13,012 nt of DNA from UBA6019 sp036564345. Its GTDB lineage: Bacteria > Chloroflexota > Dormibacteria > Dormibacterales > Dormibacteraceae. Both the position numbers and the translations under genes were made by a program. Location: positions 1-13,012 of the forward strand of contig DATCOZ010000323.1 of assembly GCA_036564345.1 (NCBI GenBank), read 5' to 3'. Numbering within the stretch: the first letter of the stretch is position 1; each line of letters opens with the position of its first letter. The notes beneath the pieces were generated by a model, which had not been told where the DNA came from, searched no databases, and worked only from the letters and a program-made list of their open reading frames with translations. This document shows, one piece after another, positions 6,934-13,012 of the stretch.

Positions 6934-7128
6934 GTGTCCCGCTCCCGAAATTCGCCGCAAATGTCCGCGCCGTCGCAAGCGACGGCCGGTCGACCCTTCG
7001 GGCTCATCCGCCAGGGACGCCGTCTGCATTCCCCACCCTGCGGGCGGGGCCCCCTATCGAAGCTTCCTGGATCTCGACGCCCCTGGCGGCGATTTTGCAA
7101 CGAACTTCGGGAGCGGGACACTAGCCTG
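6926..7128. repeat. MITE-like palindromic element filling the eno/cystathionine-enzyme gap
   Basis: Long terminal inverted repeats bound this stretch. The left arm begins CAGGCT-G-AGTGTCCCGCTCCCGAA (6926-6949), and the reverse complement of the right end (7128 inward) reads CAGGCT-AGTGTCCCGCTCCCGAA. They are identical except for one inserted G. Beyond this the pairing continues imperfectly through TTCG and GCAAA. Nested inside are CCGCCAGGG (7008-7016) pairing with CCCTGGCGG (7081-7089), and a tight hairpin at 6969-6986. There is no open frame of note and no transposase, and I could not find a clean target-site duplication. It looks like a small non-autonomous mobile element or a dispersed palindromic repeat. 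It is also the only intergenic stretch of any size in the window. Confidence 0.65.
6969..6986. repeat. Tight hairpin inside the palindromic element
   Basis: GCCGTCGC-AA-GCGACGGC is an 8-bp perfect GC-rich inverted repeat with a 2-nt centre. It begins 36 nt after the enolase stop. No T-tract follows, so it is not a classical intrinsic terminator; it could stabilise the enolase mRNA 3' end or be part of the element's folded form. Confidence 0.5.
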
Positions 7129-8285
7129 TGAAGGCCGGCTCGCGGGCAGTTCACGCCGGCCACCCGAAAAAGGCGCGGGAGTCGCTCAGCCCGCCCATCG
7201 TGCAGACCGCCGTCTACGTCTACGACAGCCTGGAGGACTACGACGCGGTCGCGCGCGGCGACTCGCCCGGCCACTACTACGCCCGGACCTCGAACGAGAA
7301 CGTGGCGATGCTGGCGGAAGCGGTCGCCGACCTGGAAGGGGCGGAGGCGGGCGTCGCCACGAGCTCGGGCATGGCCGCCATCCTGGTCGCGATCGGCGCC
7401 CTGGCCCCGCGGCCCTGCCCGATCGTGGCGCCGCTCGACCTCTACGGCGGCACCTGGGTCCTCTTCCGGCAGGAGCTCGAGCCGGCGGGCTATACGACGC
7501 GGATCGTCGATTTCACCGATCTCGAGGCGGTCCGCCGAGCGATCGACGGGGCCGGGCTCGTGGTCTGCGAGACGATCACCAACCCGCTGGTCCGGATCGC
7601 CGACCTGGAGGCGATCTGCCGGATGGCCGCCGAGAAAGGCGTTCCCGTGCTGGTCGACAACACCTTCGCCACGCCCATCCTCTGCCGGCCCCTCGAGCTG
7701 GGCGCGACGATGTCGGTGCACAGCGCCACGAAGTACATCGGCGGCCACTCCGACCTGACCGCCGGCGTCACCGTGGGGGCCAGGGACGCCATCAAGGCCG
7801 CCGCGGCGAGGGCGAGCCGGCTGGGCACCACGCTCGGTCCTTTCGAGGCCTGGCTGGCGGTCCGCGGCCTGCGCACGCTGCCGCTCCGGATCGCGCGGAT
7901 GAGCGCCAACGCGCTGGCCCTGGCGGAAGCGCTCCGGGAAGCCCCCCAGGTGGCCGGTGTCCACTACCCGAGCCTGCCCGGCTCGGCCCAGGAGGAGCTC
8001 GCCCGGCGGCTCCTGCCGGACGGCGCCGGCGGGATGCTGGCGATCCAGCTGGACGGCGGCAGGGCCGGAGTCCAGCGCCTGCTCGACCGCTTTCGGATGG
8101 TCAGCTTCGCCGCCAGCCTGGCGGGTGTCGAGACCACCGTCTCGCACCCCGAGGTCACCTCCCATCGCAACCTGACGGCGGAGGAGCGCGCCGCGCTCGG
8201 CATCCATCCCGGAACGCTGCGCATCTCGGCCGGCATCGAGGAGGCGGACGACATCATCGAGGACTTCCGCCAGGCACTCGGTTAG
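7128..8285 (+). CDS. Cystathionine gamma-synthase/lyase family PLP enzyme
   Basis: A 385-residue Cys/Met-metabolism PLP-dependent enzyme. The PLP Schiff-base lysine is K202 in VHSATKYIGGHSD. Other family landmarks are HYYARTSNEN (49-58), SSGMAA (79-84), LDLYGGT (103-109), ETITNP (149-153), VLVDNTFATP (174-183) and SLAGVETTVSHP near the C-terminus. The fold is clear but the reaction is not: cystathionine gamma-synthase, cystathionine gamma-lyase and methionine gamma-lyase share these motifs. The neighbouring cysteine-synthase gene makes either forward or reverse trans-sulfuration reasonable. The GTG start at 7128 lies at the right tip of the palindromic element, so the region before it is entirely element sequence with no ribosome-binding site. 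Its TAG stop shares one base with the GTG of the next gene. Confidence 0.92.
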   Translation: MKAGSRAVHAGHPKKARESLSPPIVQTAVYVYDSLEDYDAVARGDSPGHYYARTSNENVAMLAEAVADLEGAEAGVATSSGMAAILVAIGALAPRPCPIVAPLDLYGGTWVLFRQELEPAGYTTRIVDFTDLEAVRRAIDGAGLVVCETITNPLVRIADLEAICRMAAEKGVPVLVDNTFATPILCRPLELGATMSVHSATKYIGGHSDLTAGVTVGARDAIKAAAARASRLGTTLGPFEAWLAVRGLRTLPLRIARMSANALALAEALREAPQVAGVHYPSLPGSAQEELARRLLPDGAGGMLAIQLDGGRAGVQRLLDRFRMVSFAASLAGVETTVSHPEVTSHRNLTAEERAALGIHPGTLRISAGIEEADDIIEDFRQALG

Positions 8286-8539
8286 TGAGGCTGTACTCGC
8301 TCCTGCAGCTGGTGGAGCTCGTCCTTTTTTTCGCGGTCCTCGTCTACGCGCTGCTCCCGACACCCGACACGCATCCCTCGCTCGCACTCGTCGCGGGCGG
8401 GCTCCTGATGGGCAAGGCGGTGCTCAACATCCTCGCGCCGGAGGGAGGCACGCTGATCCGGCGGACCCTGATCGGCTACGGGTTCGCGGCCGTCTTCGTC
8501 GTCATCGGCATCGCGCTCGTCCTCGTCGTCCAGCGCTAG
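8285..8539 (+). CDS. Small integral membrane protein, unknown function
   Basis: 84 residues from a GTG at 8285, overlapping the previous stop by one base (TAGTG), so it is probably translationally coupled. It is very hydrophobic, with three likely membrane helices: about 3-22 (YSLLQLVELVLFFAVLVYAL), about 31-50 (SLALVAGGLLMGKAVLNILA) and about 62-82 (LIGYGFAAVFVVIGIALVLV). Basic residues lie in RLY at the N-terminus, in LIRRT between helices 2 and 3, and in QR at the end. No enzyme or transporter motif is seen. Its place between two sulfur amino-acid genes suggests a linked role, but I would not assign one. The next gene starts 50 nt later. Confidence 0.75.
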   Translation: MRLYSLLQLVELVLFFAVLVYALLPTPDTHPSLALVAGGLLMGKAVLNILAPEGGTLIRRTLIGYGFAAVFVVIGIALVLVVQR

Positions 8540-8575
8540 CGGCCCGAGGAATCGGGGCGCCGAGAGGGCGGTTCC

Positions 8576-8581
8576 TACACT
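8576..8581 (+). promoter_or_regulatory. Candidate -10 box of cysM
   Basis: TACACT lies 8 nt before the ATG at 8590 and resembles the extended TAnnnT pattern seen before enolase. No convincing -35 box is present. It would give a nearly leaderless transcript for the cysM-JAMM pair, independent of the upstream genes. Confidence 0.3.
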
Positions 8582-8589
8582 TGGTGACG

Positions 8590-9498
8590 ATGATCCGGAC
8601 CGCGGCGCGCAGCCTGCTCGAGCTGATCGGCAACACGCCCCTGCTTCGGATCCGCCTGTTCGAGGCCGAGTTCCCGCGGCTCGAGGTCTATGCCAAGGCG
8701 GAATGGTTCAACCCGGGCGGGTCGGTCAAGGACCGCGCCGCGCTGGCCATGATCGAGGACGGCGAGCGCAGCGGCGCGCTGACACGCGGCAAGGTGATCA
8801 TCGACTCGACCTCCGGCAACACCGGCATCGCCTACGCGATGGTCGGTGCGGCAAAGGGCCACCCGGTGAAGCTGGTGATGCCGCGCAACGTCTCCGAGGA
8901 GCGCAAGCAGCTGATCACGGCGTACGGCGCCGAGATCGTCTACTCGGACCCCCTCGAGGGCTCCGACGGGGCGATCCGGCTGGTGCGCCAGCTGATCGCG
9001 GAGGCGCCGGACCGGTACTTCTATGCCGACCAGTACTCCAACCCCGCCAACCCGCTCGCTCACTACAACGGCACCGCGGTCGAGATCCTCGAGCAGACGG
9101 GGGGCCGCATCACCCACTTCGTGGCGGCCCTCGGCACCACCGGCACCTTCGTGGGGACCGCCCGGCGGCTCAAGGAGCACGATCCCGGGATCGCGACGAT
9201 CGCCGTCATGCCGGAGCAGTTCCACGGCCTCGAGGGCCTGAAGCACCTGCCCAGCTCGATCGTGCCCAGGATCTGGAACCCGGAAAACGCTGAGGAGCTC
9301 TGGGAGAGCCCGACCGAGCCCGCCTACGACCTCGCCCGCCGCTTGAGCCAGGCGGAAGGGATCCTCGTCGGCCACTCCTCCGGCGCCGCCCTCTGGGGAG
9401 TCGCCAAGCTGGCTGAGCAGATTGGCGAGGGGGTCGTCGTGACGATCTTCCCGGACGGCGGCGACCGCTACCTGTCGACGGGGCTCTACCGCCGGTGA
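8590..9498 (+). CDS. CysM-like cysteine synthase (PLP-dependent)
   Basis: 302 residues from the ATG at 8590; TTG 8581 and GTG 8584 are alternative starts adding up to three residues. It is a fold-type II PLP enzyme that makes cysteine from an activated serine. Motifs are the PLP lysine K47 (NPGGSVKDRAA), the substrate loop TSGNTGIA (74-81), the phosphate-binding GTTGT (182-186) and the C-terminal YLSTGLY. MPRNVSEERKQL, NPANPLAHYNGT and ITHFVAALGTTGTFVGT resemble M. tuberculosis CysM, compared from memory, more than plain CysK. By that alignment K218 (EGLKHLP) sits where Mtb CysM has R220, the residue that binds the O-phosphoserine phosphate. The protein lacks the C-terminal tail of Mtb CysM. 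The 3' end overlaps a JAMM protease gene (GTGA). Cystathionine beta-synthase activity remains possible given the trans-sulfuration enzyme upstream. Confidence 0.9.
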   Translation: MIRTAARSLLELIGNTPLLRIRLFEAEFPRLEVYAKAEWFNPGGSVKDRAALAMIEDGERSGALTRGKVIIDSTSGNTGIAYAMVGAAKGHPVKLVMPRNVSEERKQLITAYGAEIVYSDPLEGSDGAIRLVRQLIAEAPDRYFYADQYSNPANPLAHYNGTAVEILEQTGGRITHFVAALGTTGTFVGTARRLKEHDPGIATIAVMPEQFHGLEGLKHLPSSIVPRIWNPENAEELWESPTEPAYDLARRLSQAEGILVGHSSGAALWGVAKLAEQIGEGVVVTIFPDGGDRYLSTGLYRR

Positions 9499-9905
9499 AG
9501 GTGGCCGCCTGCGCGCTCGACGCCGTCAAAGCCCACGCCGAGGAGGGCTACCCGCACGAGATCTGCGGCTTCCTGATCGGTGCTCGGGGGAGCACACGGA
9601 TCGCCCGGGCGGTCCGCGCCCGCAACACCGTCGTCGAACGCGCCCGCGATCGCTATGAGATCGATCCCCGGGACACGATCAGGGTCCAGCGCGAGGCGGA
9701 CGATGCCGGCGAGGACATCCTCGGCTACTACCACTCGCACCCCGATCACCCAGCCCGGGCGTCGGTCTTCGACACCGAGCGGGCCTGGGCGGGACCGGTC
9801 TACCTCATCGTCTCCTGCGTCGAGGGCAAGGTCGTCGACGCCAACGCCTTCGTCGCCGGCCAGGACGGCGGCCCCTTCCGCGACGAGGCGATCGAGATCG
9901 GCTAG
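9495..9905 (+). CDS. JAMM/MPN+ metalloprotease, Mec-like
   Basis: A 136-residue single-domain JAB/MPN protease. The zinc-site signature is complete: E22 (PHEICGFL), H80-S-H82 (YYHSHPDHP), S90 and D93 (ASVFDTE). In M. tuberculosis the homologue Mec releases cysteine from the CysO-cysteine adduct after CysM has loaded the carrier; other bacterial family members act on ubiquitin-like sulfur carriers or are uncharacterised. Here the GTG start overlaps the cysM stop (GTGA), so the two are translationally coupled, which supports the same role. No CysO/ThiS-like carrier ending in Gly-Gly is encoded in the window. The TAG stop lies inside a 21-nt palindrome that also holds the stop of the convergent gene. 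Length and motifs suggest a working enzyme. Confidence 0.9.
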   Translation: MKVAACALDAVKAHAEEGYPHEICGFLIGARGSTRIARAVRARNTVVERARDRYEIDPRDTIRVQREADDAGEDILGYYHSHPDHPARASVFDTERAWAGPVYLIVSCVEGKVVDANAFVAGQDGGPFRDEAIEIG

Positions 9906-9921
9906 TGTCCTGGACACTAGC
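9901..9921. repeat. 21-nt palindrome holding both convergent stop codons
   Basis: Two 10-bp arms, GCTAGTGTCC and GGACACTAGC, are separated by a single T. The plus-strand stop TAG (9903-9905) and the minus-strand stop (CTA at 9917-9919) sit symmetrically in the arms. The arm word, extended to GGCTAGTGTCC (9900-9910), is identical to the tip of the large palindromic element read inward from its right end. No T-tract is present. It could act as a minimal bidirectional terminator, or be a remnant in which the two ends of such an element are joined. Confidence 0.7.
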
Positions 9922-11809
9922 TCCTCAGCGCCTCCGCCACCCGCTGCAGCTCGTGGCGGCGCGCCAGGTACTCGGGGATCGAGGCCATCCGGGGCCGTTC
10001 CTGGTCGTGGATGTCCTTCACCTCGAGGAAGAAGCGGTCGTTGTCGTAGTGGATCAGCTTCATCGATCGGTTCACCTCTTCCAGGAGGTGCATCCGGTGC
10101 CGGTCGCCCAGCCGCTTGAGGGCGACCTGGAAGATCGCGAAGGCCATCTTGGAGAGGTCGAAGAGCTCCTGGTTGCGGTGAACGCGGGAGCCGAGGTCGA
10201 CCTGCGCGATCCGGTTCAGCCCGAAGGACTCCAGGATGTCGATCAGCATCCCGATCTCGACCCCGTAGCCGGTGAAGAAGGGAAGCTGCTCGAGGAGCTC
10301 GCGTCGCCCGGCATACTCGCCGGAGAGCGGCTGGAGCAGGCCCGAGAGCTCGGGGTAGAAGAGGTTGATCACGGGCCGCGCGGTGAGCTCGGTGACGCGC
10401 CCTCCTCCCGCCGTGCGGATCTCGGTGCCGAACTTGAGAGGCCGTTTGTAGTAGCCCTTCACGTAGCCGATGCGGGAGTCGGTGAGGAGAGGTCCCAGGG
10501 TCCCGAACACGAAGCGGGTATGGAAGTTGGAGATGTCCGTGTCGCACCACGCGACGATGTCCCCGCGGAGCAGGTGGAGGCTCTTCCAGAGCGCCTCGCC
10601 CTTGCCGGTGAAGGCGCCGTACTCGGGCAGGATCGAGTGGTGCTGGTGCACCTCGACCCCGTAGGAGCGGGCGATCTCGACCGTCCCGTCGGTGGAGCCG
10701 CTGTCGATGACGACCACCTCGTCGAGCAGGGGATAGCGCTCGACCAGGTGGCTGAGGCAGAGCTTGAGGATCTGCCCGATGGTGGCCGACTCGTTGAGGG
10801 TCGGGAGCCCGAGGCTGATCTTCAATCCCTGCCGGCGCTTGCCCTCGACCAGGCGGTCGAGGTCCCGGAACTCCCGTGAGCTGAAGGTGTTTTCAGCGAA
10901 CCAGCGGTCGACCCGGGCGGAGAGCTGCTTTTCGCTGAGCGCCGGCAGGTAGGCGCCCTCGGCGGCGGACGGGTCGGTCCTTGCGACGAGCCCGGCGCTC
11001 TTGACGACGATCACCGTTCCGGGCAGGTTGCGCACCGTCCTCGCGAGCGCCGAGGAGACGATGAGCGGCGAATGGGACGCCTCGGCCTGGGCGCCGATCA
11101 CCGTGAGCGGGTGGTTCTGGGCCTCGGCCAGGATCGCGACGCCCGGGTGGTTGGAGTCGATCTCGATCCGGTCGACCGAGGTGGCGCGAAGCTCGGCCGT
11201 CAGGTCCTGGAAGTGGTTCGACTCGCGCTGCCGCCGCTCCGGCGGCTGGTTCGGCCGGTAGACGTGGAGGACGCTGATCGGGGCCTTCTCGCCGTCGGCG
11301 AGCGCGTCCGCGATGCGCAGCGCGAGCCGAGCGCTGGGACCCCCTCGGACGGGAACCAGGATGCTCGACAGCTCGGTGGCGATTCCGCTCGGATCGGGGC
11401 GCACGAGGACCAGGTCGGCAGGCGGATCGGAGACCAGGTTGGCGATGACGCTGCTGACGCCGGGCCGGACGGTCAGACCCGGCCACTCCAGCACCAGCAG
11501 GTCGGCGCCGAACTCGTAGGCTGCCTCGCGGATCCCCTGGGCGAGGTTGTGGGCGACCCGGACCTCCACGCCGAAGCCGGGTTTGGTCCCCTCGCCGGCC
11601 TCCGTTATCCGGTTGAGGAGGCTGCGGTAGCGGCGGGCGACGGTCACTCCGCGCGAGATCGACTGGCCGTGGGGGACCTCGACCACGCCGAGCAGGCTGC
11701 CGTTGCCGGATCCGTGCCGGAGGATGGCGGCACCGACGCGCAGCAGGTCCGCCGCGCGCCGGGTGGTCAGGACCGGTATCAGGACCCGGTAACGCTCAGG
11801 CGAGGGCAA
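9917..11809 (-). CDS. Fusion: two universal-stress domains + glucosyl-3-phosphoglycerate synthase
   Basis: 630 residues. Residues about 7-138 and 146-272 look like tandem UspA domains: beta strands RVLIPVL and SSILVPV, DLLVLEWPG, and a degenerate nucleotide-loop end SSALARTVRNLPGTVIVVK. From about 300 the protein is a GT-A (GT81-type) transferase. It has SLGLPTLNESATIG (332-345), IDSGSTDGT (368-376), the metal-binding DTD (423-425), PLSGEYAGRREL (494-505), GYGVEIG (514-520) and SRVHRNQEL (541-549). Glucosyl-3-phosphoglycerate synthase moves glucose from a nucleotide sugar to 3-phosphoglycerate, the first step to glucosylglycerate, a compatible solute and a precursor of actinobacterial methylglucose lipopolysaccharide. 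The usual enzyme is about 320-330 residues; the stress-domain half is extra. The TTG at 11809 lies within the upstream gene's end, behind a strong GGAGGAGGTG site, the best in the window. Mannosyl-3-phosphoglycerate synthase is less likely. No phosphatase (GpgP) gene is visible. Confidence 0.88.
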   Translation of the reverse strand: MPSPERYRVLIPVLTTRRAADLLRVGAAILRHGSGNGSLLGVVEVPHGQSISRGVTVARRYRSLLNRITEAGEGTKPGFGVEVRVAHNLAQGIREAAYEFGADLLVLEWPGLTVRPGVSSVIANLVSDPPADLVLVRPDPSGIATELSSILVPVRGGPSARLALRIADALADGEKAPISVLHVYRPNQPPERRQRESNHFQDLTAELRATSVDRIEIDSNHPGVAILAEAQNHPLTVIGAQAEASHSPLIVSSALARTVRNLPGTVIVVKSAGLVARTDPSAAEGAYLPALSEKQLSARVDRWFAENTFSSREFRDLDRLVEGKRRQGLKISLGLPTLNESATIGQILKLCLSHLVERYPLLDEVVVIDSGSTDGTVEIARSYGVEVHQHHSILPEYGAFTGKGEALWKSLHLLRGDIVAWCDTDISNFHTRFVFGTLGPLLTDSRIGYVKGYYKRPLKFGTEIRTAGGGRVTELTARPVINLFYPELSGLLQPLSGEYAGRRELLEQLPFFTGYGVEIGMLIDILESFGLNRIAQVDLGSRVHRNQELFDLSKMAFAIFQVALKRLGDRHRMHLLEEVNRSMKLIHYDNDRFFLEVKDIHDQERPRMASIPEYLARRHELQRVAEALRS

Positions 11810-13012
11810 GCCGCACCTCCTCCTCGATCCGCGGCGCGACCCGGCTCCAGTCGTATGCGGCGACGCGCCCCTGGAGTCGCGCCGGGCGCGTGTCGAGAGC
11901 CGCCGCCAGCACCTCCGCCACGACCTCCGCCGGTGCGTCGACGGGAAAGGTCCAGGCGGCGTCGCCGGCCACTTCGCGGAACACGTCGAGGTCGCTGCAG
12001 ACGACTGGCACGCGGGCGAGGCCAGCCTCCAGCACGGGCAGCCCGAAGCCCTCCGACTCGCTCGTCAGAAGCACCGCCGAGGCGAGCTGGTAGAGCTCGG
12101 CGACCATCTCGTCGTCCACCGGATGGGGATCGCCGAGCTCGCGCAGGAAGATCACCCGCTGCTCGACACCGACCTCCCTGCGCAGGGCCGAAAGCTCCTC
12201 CCAGTAGGCTCGGTTGTCGTCCGAGTGCGGGCCCAGGGGGCCAGAGACGACCACGCGGAGGCCGGGCAGCCGATCCGCCAAAGTCGCCGCGACTCGAAGG
12301 GCGAGCTCGAGGCGCTTGCGGCGTGTGATCCGGAACGGCACCAGGACCAGCGGGCCCCCCGTGAGAACTCCGGCCGGTTCGAGAAGGGCGAGCGTCGAAG
12401 GCCGGATCCTGAGCAGCCGGGCCCGGTCGATGCCGTTCGGCACCGCCTCGGCGGTCACCCCATAGGTCTCCGCCAGCTGGGAGCGGACACGGTCCGAGAT
12501 CGCCGTGTAGCGCACTCCCGGCACCGGCTCGTGGAGCAGGTCGTAAGGGTGGCCGTCCCGGTGGAAGGCCCGGTAGCGGGGGTTGGTCCAGGCCAGGTCG
12601 TGGGTCCAGGCGAGGATCCGCCTCCCGGCCAGCGCGGCCGCGAGGGGCAGGTTGAAGTGCATTGTCATCACGTTGTGGGCGATCACCAGGTCGATCTCCG
12701 CGAACACGGCGTCGAGCCTGTGACTGATCAGCGTGGTGAGCCGCTCGAACTCCTCCCGCGCCGGGTCGCCCGCGGCCAGCCGGGTGGTCAGCGCCTCGAC
12801 CTCCGGGTGGCGCGAGTCCAGCTCGGGGACGACCTCCGCATCGCCGCGCCCGGCCACCACGCGGACCTGGTAGCCGGCCGCCGAGAGGACGCGCCGGTGG
12901 CTTTCGAGGATCGCCTCCACGCCACCCAGCACCGGCGTGGCGGTGTAGTGGAGGAGCGCCAGGCGCGGCAGGCGGGCGGCGCTCAGGAAGGGTGCTCCGC
13001 CGCGATGCCGGG
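11796..13012 (-). CDS. GT4 family glycosyltransferase (start beyond the window)
   Basis: A retaining GT-B transferase; about 405 residues are visible and the frame is open at the right edge. The N-terminal strand and glycine loop (LLHYTATPVLGGVEAIL) are near the usual GT4 start, so little is missing; GTG at 12930-12932 would cut into this motif. The C-terminal half shows FRITRRKRLELAL, where Arg and Lys normally hold the donor diphosphate, and the E-x7-E motif in SESEGFGLPVLEAG. It should use a nucleotide sugar in the cytoplasm. Its end overlaps the stress/GpgS fusion gene by 14 nt. A role in extending glucosylglycerate (such as a mannosylglucosylglycerate synthase) or in a related glycan is plausible, but the acceptor cannot be read from the sequence. 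Confidence 0.85.
   Translation of the reverse strand, partial: RHRGGAPFLSAARLPRLALLHYTATPVLGGVEAILESHRRVLSAAGYQVRVVAGRGDAEVVPELDSRHPEVEALTTRLAAGDPAREEFERLTTLISHRLDAVFAEIDLVIAHNVMTMHFNLPLAAALAGRRILAWTHDLAWTNPRYRAFHRDGHPYDLLHEPVPGVRYTAISDRVRSQLAETYGVTAEAVPNGIDRARLLRIRPSTLALLEPAGVLTGGPLVLVPFRITRRKRLELALRVAATLADRLPGLRVVVSGPLGPHSDDNRAYWEELSALRREVGVEQRVIFLRELGDPHPVDDEMVAELYQLASAVLLTSESEGFGLPVLEAGLARVPVVCSDLDVFREVAGDAAWTFPVDAPAEVVAEVLAAALDTRPARLQGRVAAYDWSRVAPRIEEEVRLALA

Noticed and set aside
6969..6986. Intrinsic terminator after enolase
   Set aside because: The stem is strong, but the loop is only 2 nt and no T-run follows. It fits better as part of the palindromic element.
6933..7123. IS630-type element with duplicated TA target
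   Set aside because: TA follows the right end (7122-7123), but the left end is preceded by TG/GA, not TA, and no transposase fragment is seen. I therefore do not assign a family.
8322..8331. Run of T inside the small membrane-protein gene as a terminator tail
   Set aside because: It encodes consecutive Phe residues in a membrane helix and has no preceding GC hairpin of note.
6900..8387. 495-codon minus-strand frame and 565-codon plus-strand frame across the cystathionine enzyme
   Set aside because: Both are Arg/Gly/Ala-rich shadows of a well-matched PLP enzyme in another frame. Their starts also run through the palindromic element.
11812..11823. AGGAGG-rich stretch as an independent regulatory site
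   Set aside because: It encodes EEEV codons at the end of the GT4 gene. I use it only as support for the TTG start at 11809, not as a separate feature.

Overview
This is a GC-rich bacterial window carrying about fifteen protein genes packed with almost no intergenic space. GTG, TTG and probably CTG starts are common, and Shine-Dalgarno sites are nearly absent. The mix suggests a soil-type lineage near Chloroflexota, Ca. Dormibacterota or Actinobacteriota: DUF3105, a 7Fe ferredoxin, an actinobacterial-style cysM-JAMM pair, and glucosyl-3-phosphoglycerate synthase. The lineage is an inference from gene content only. I see no tRNA, rRNA, CRISPR array, prophage or transposase gene.

Left region (1-2096). 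Two minus-strand genes, a small lipoprotein and then a kinase-fold protein running off the left edge, are transcribed away from a DUF3105 lipoprotein on the plus strand. They share a very short divergent promoter region. The kinase-fold protein keeps the HxDxxxxN catalytic loop but appears to lack the ATP-binding lysine and the DFG aspartate.

Central plus-strand run (2171-9905). In order: an OmpR-type response regulator without an adjacent kinase; a [3Fe-4S][4Fe-4S] ferredoxin; a short isocitrate dehydrogenase with NADP-type residues; a small uncharacterised protein; a D-Ala-D-Ala carboxypeptidase; enolase; a cystathionine gamma-synthase/lyase family enzyme; a small membrane protein; a CysM-like cysteine synthase; and a JAMM metalloprotease overlapping cysM by 4 nt. 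The last four read as a sulfur amino-acid module. CysM next to a Mec-like JAMM protease recalls the mycobacterial pathway that uses a thiocarboxylated carrier protein (CysO), but no CysO gene is present here.

Right region (9917-13012, minus strand). A GT4 glycosyltransferase, open at the right edge, overlaps the start of a 630-residue protein that fuses two universal-stress-protein domains to a glucosyl-3-phosphoglycerate synthase domain. Together they suggest stress-linked synthesis of glucosylglycerate-type solutes or of their polymers.

Two non-coding structures stand out. A palindromic element of about 200 bp fills the whole enolase/cystathionine-enzyme gap and looks like a MITE. A 21-nt palindrome at 9901-9921, built from the same terminal word (GGCTAGTGTCC), holds the stop codons of both convergent genes.
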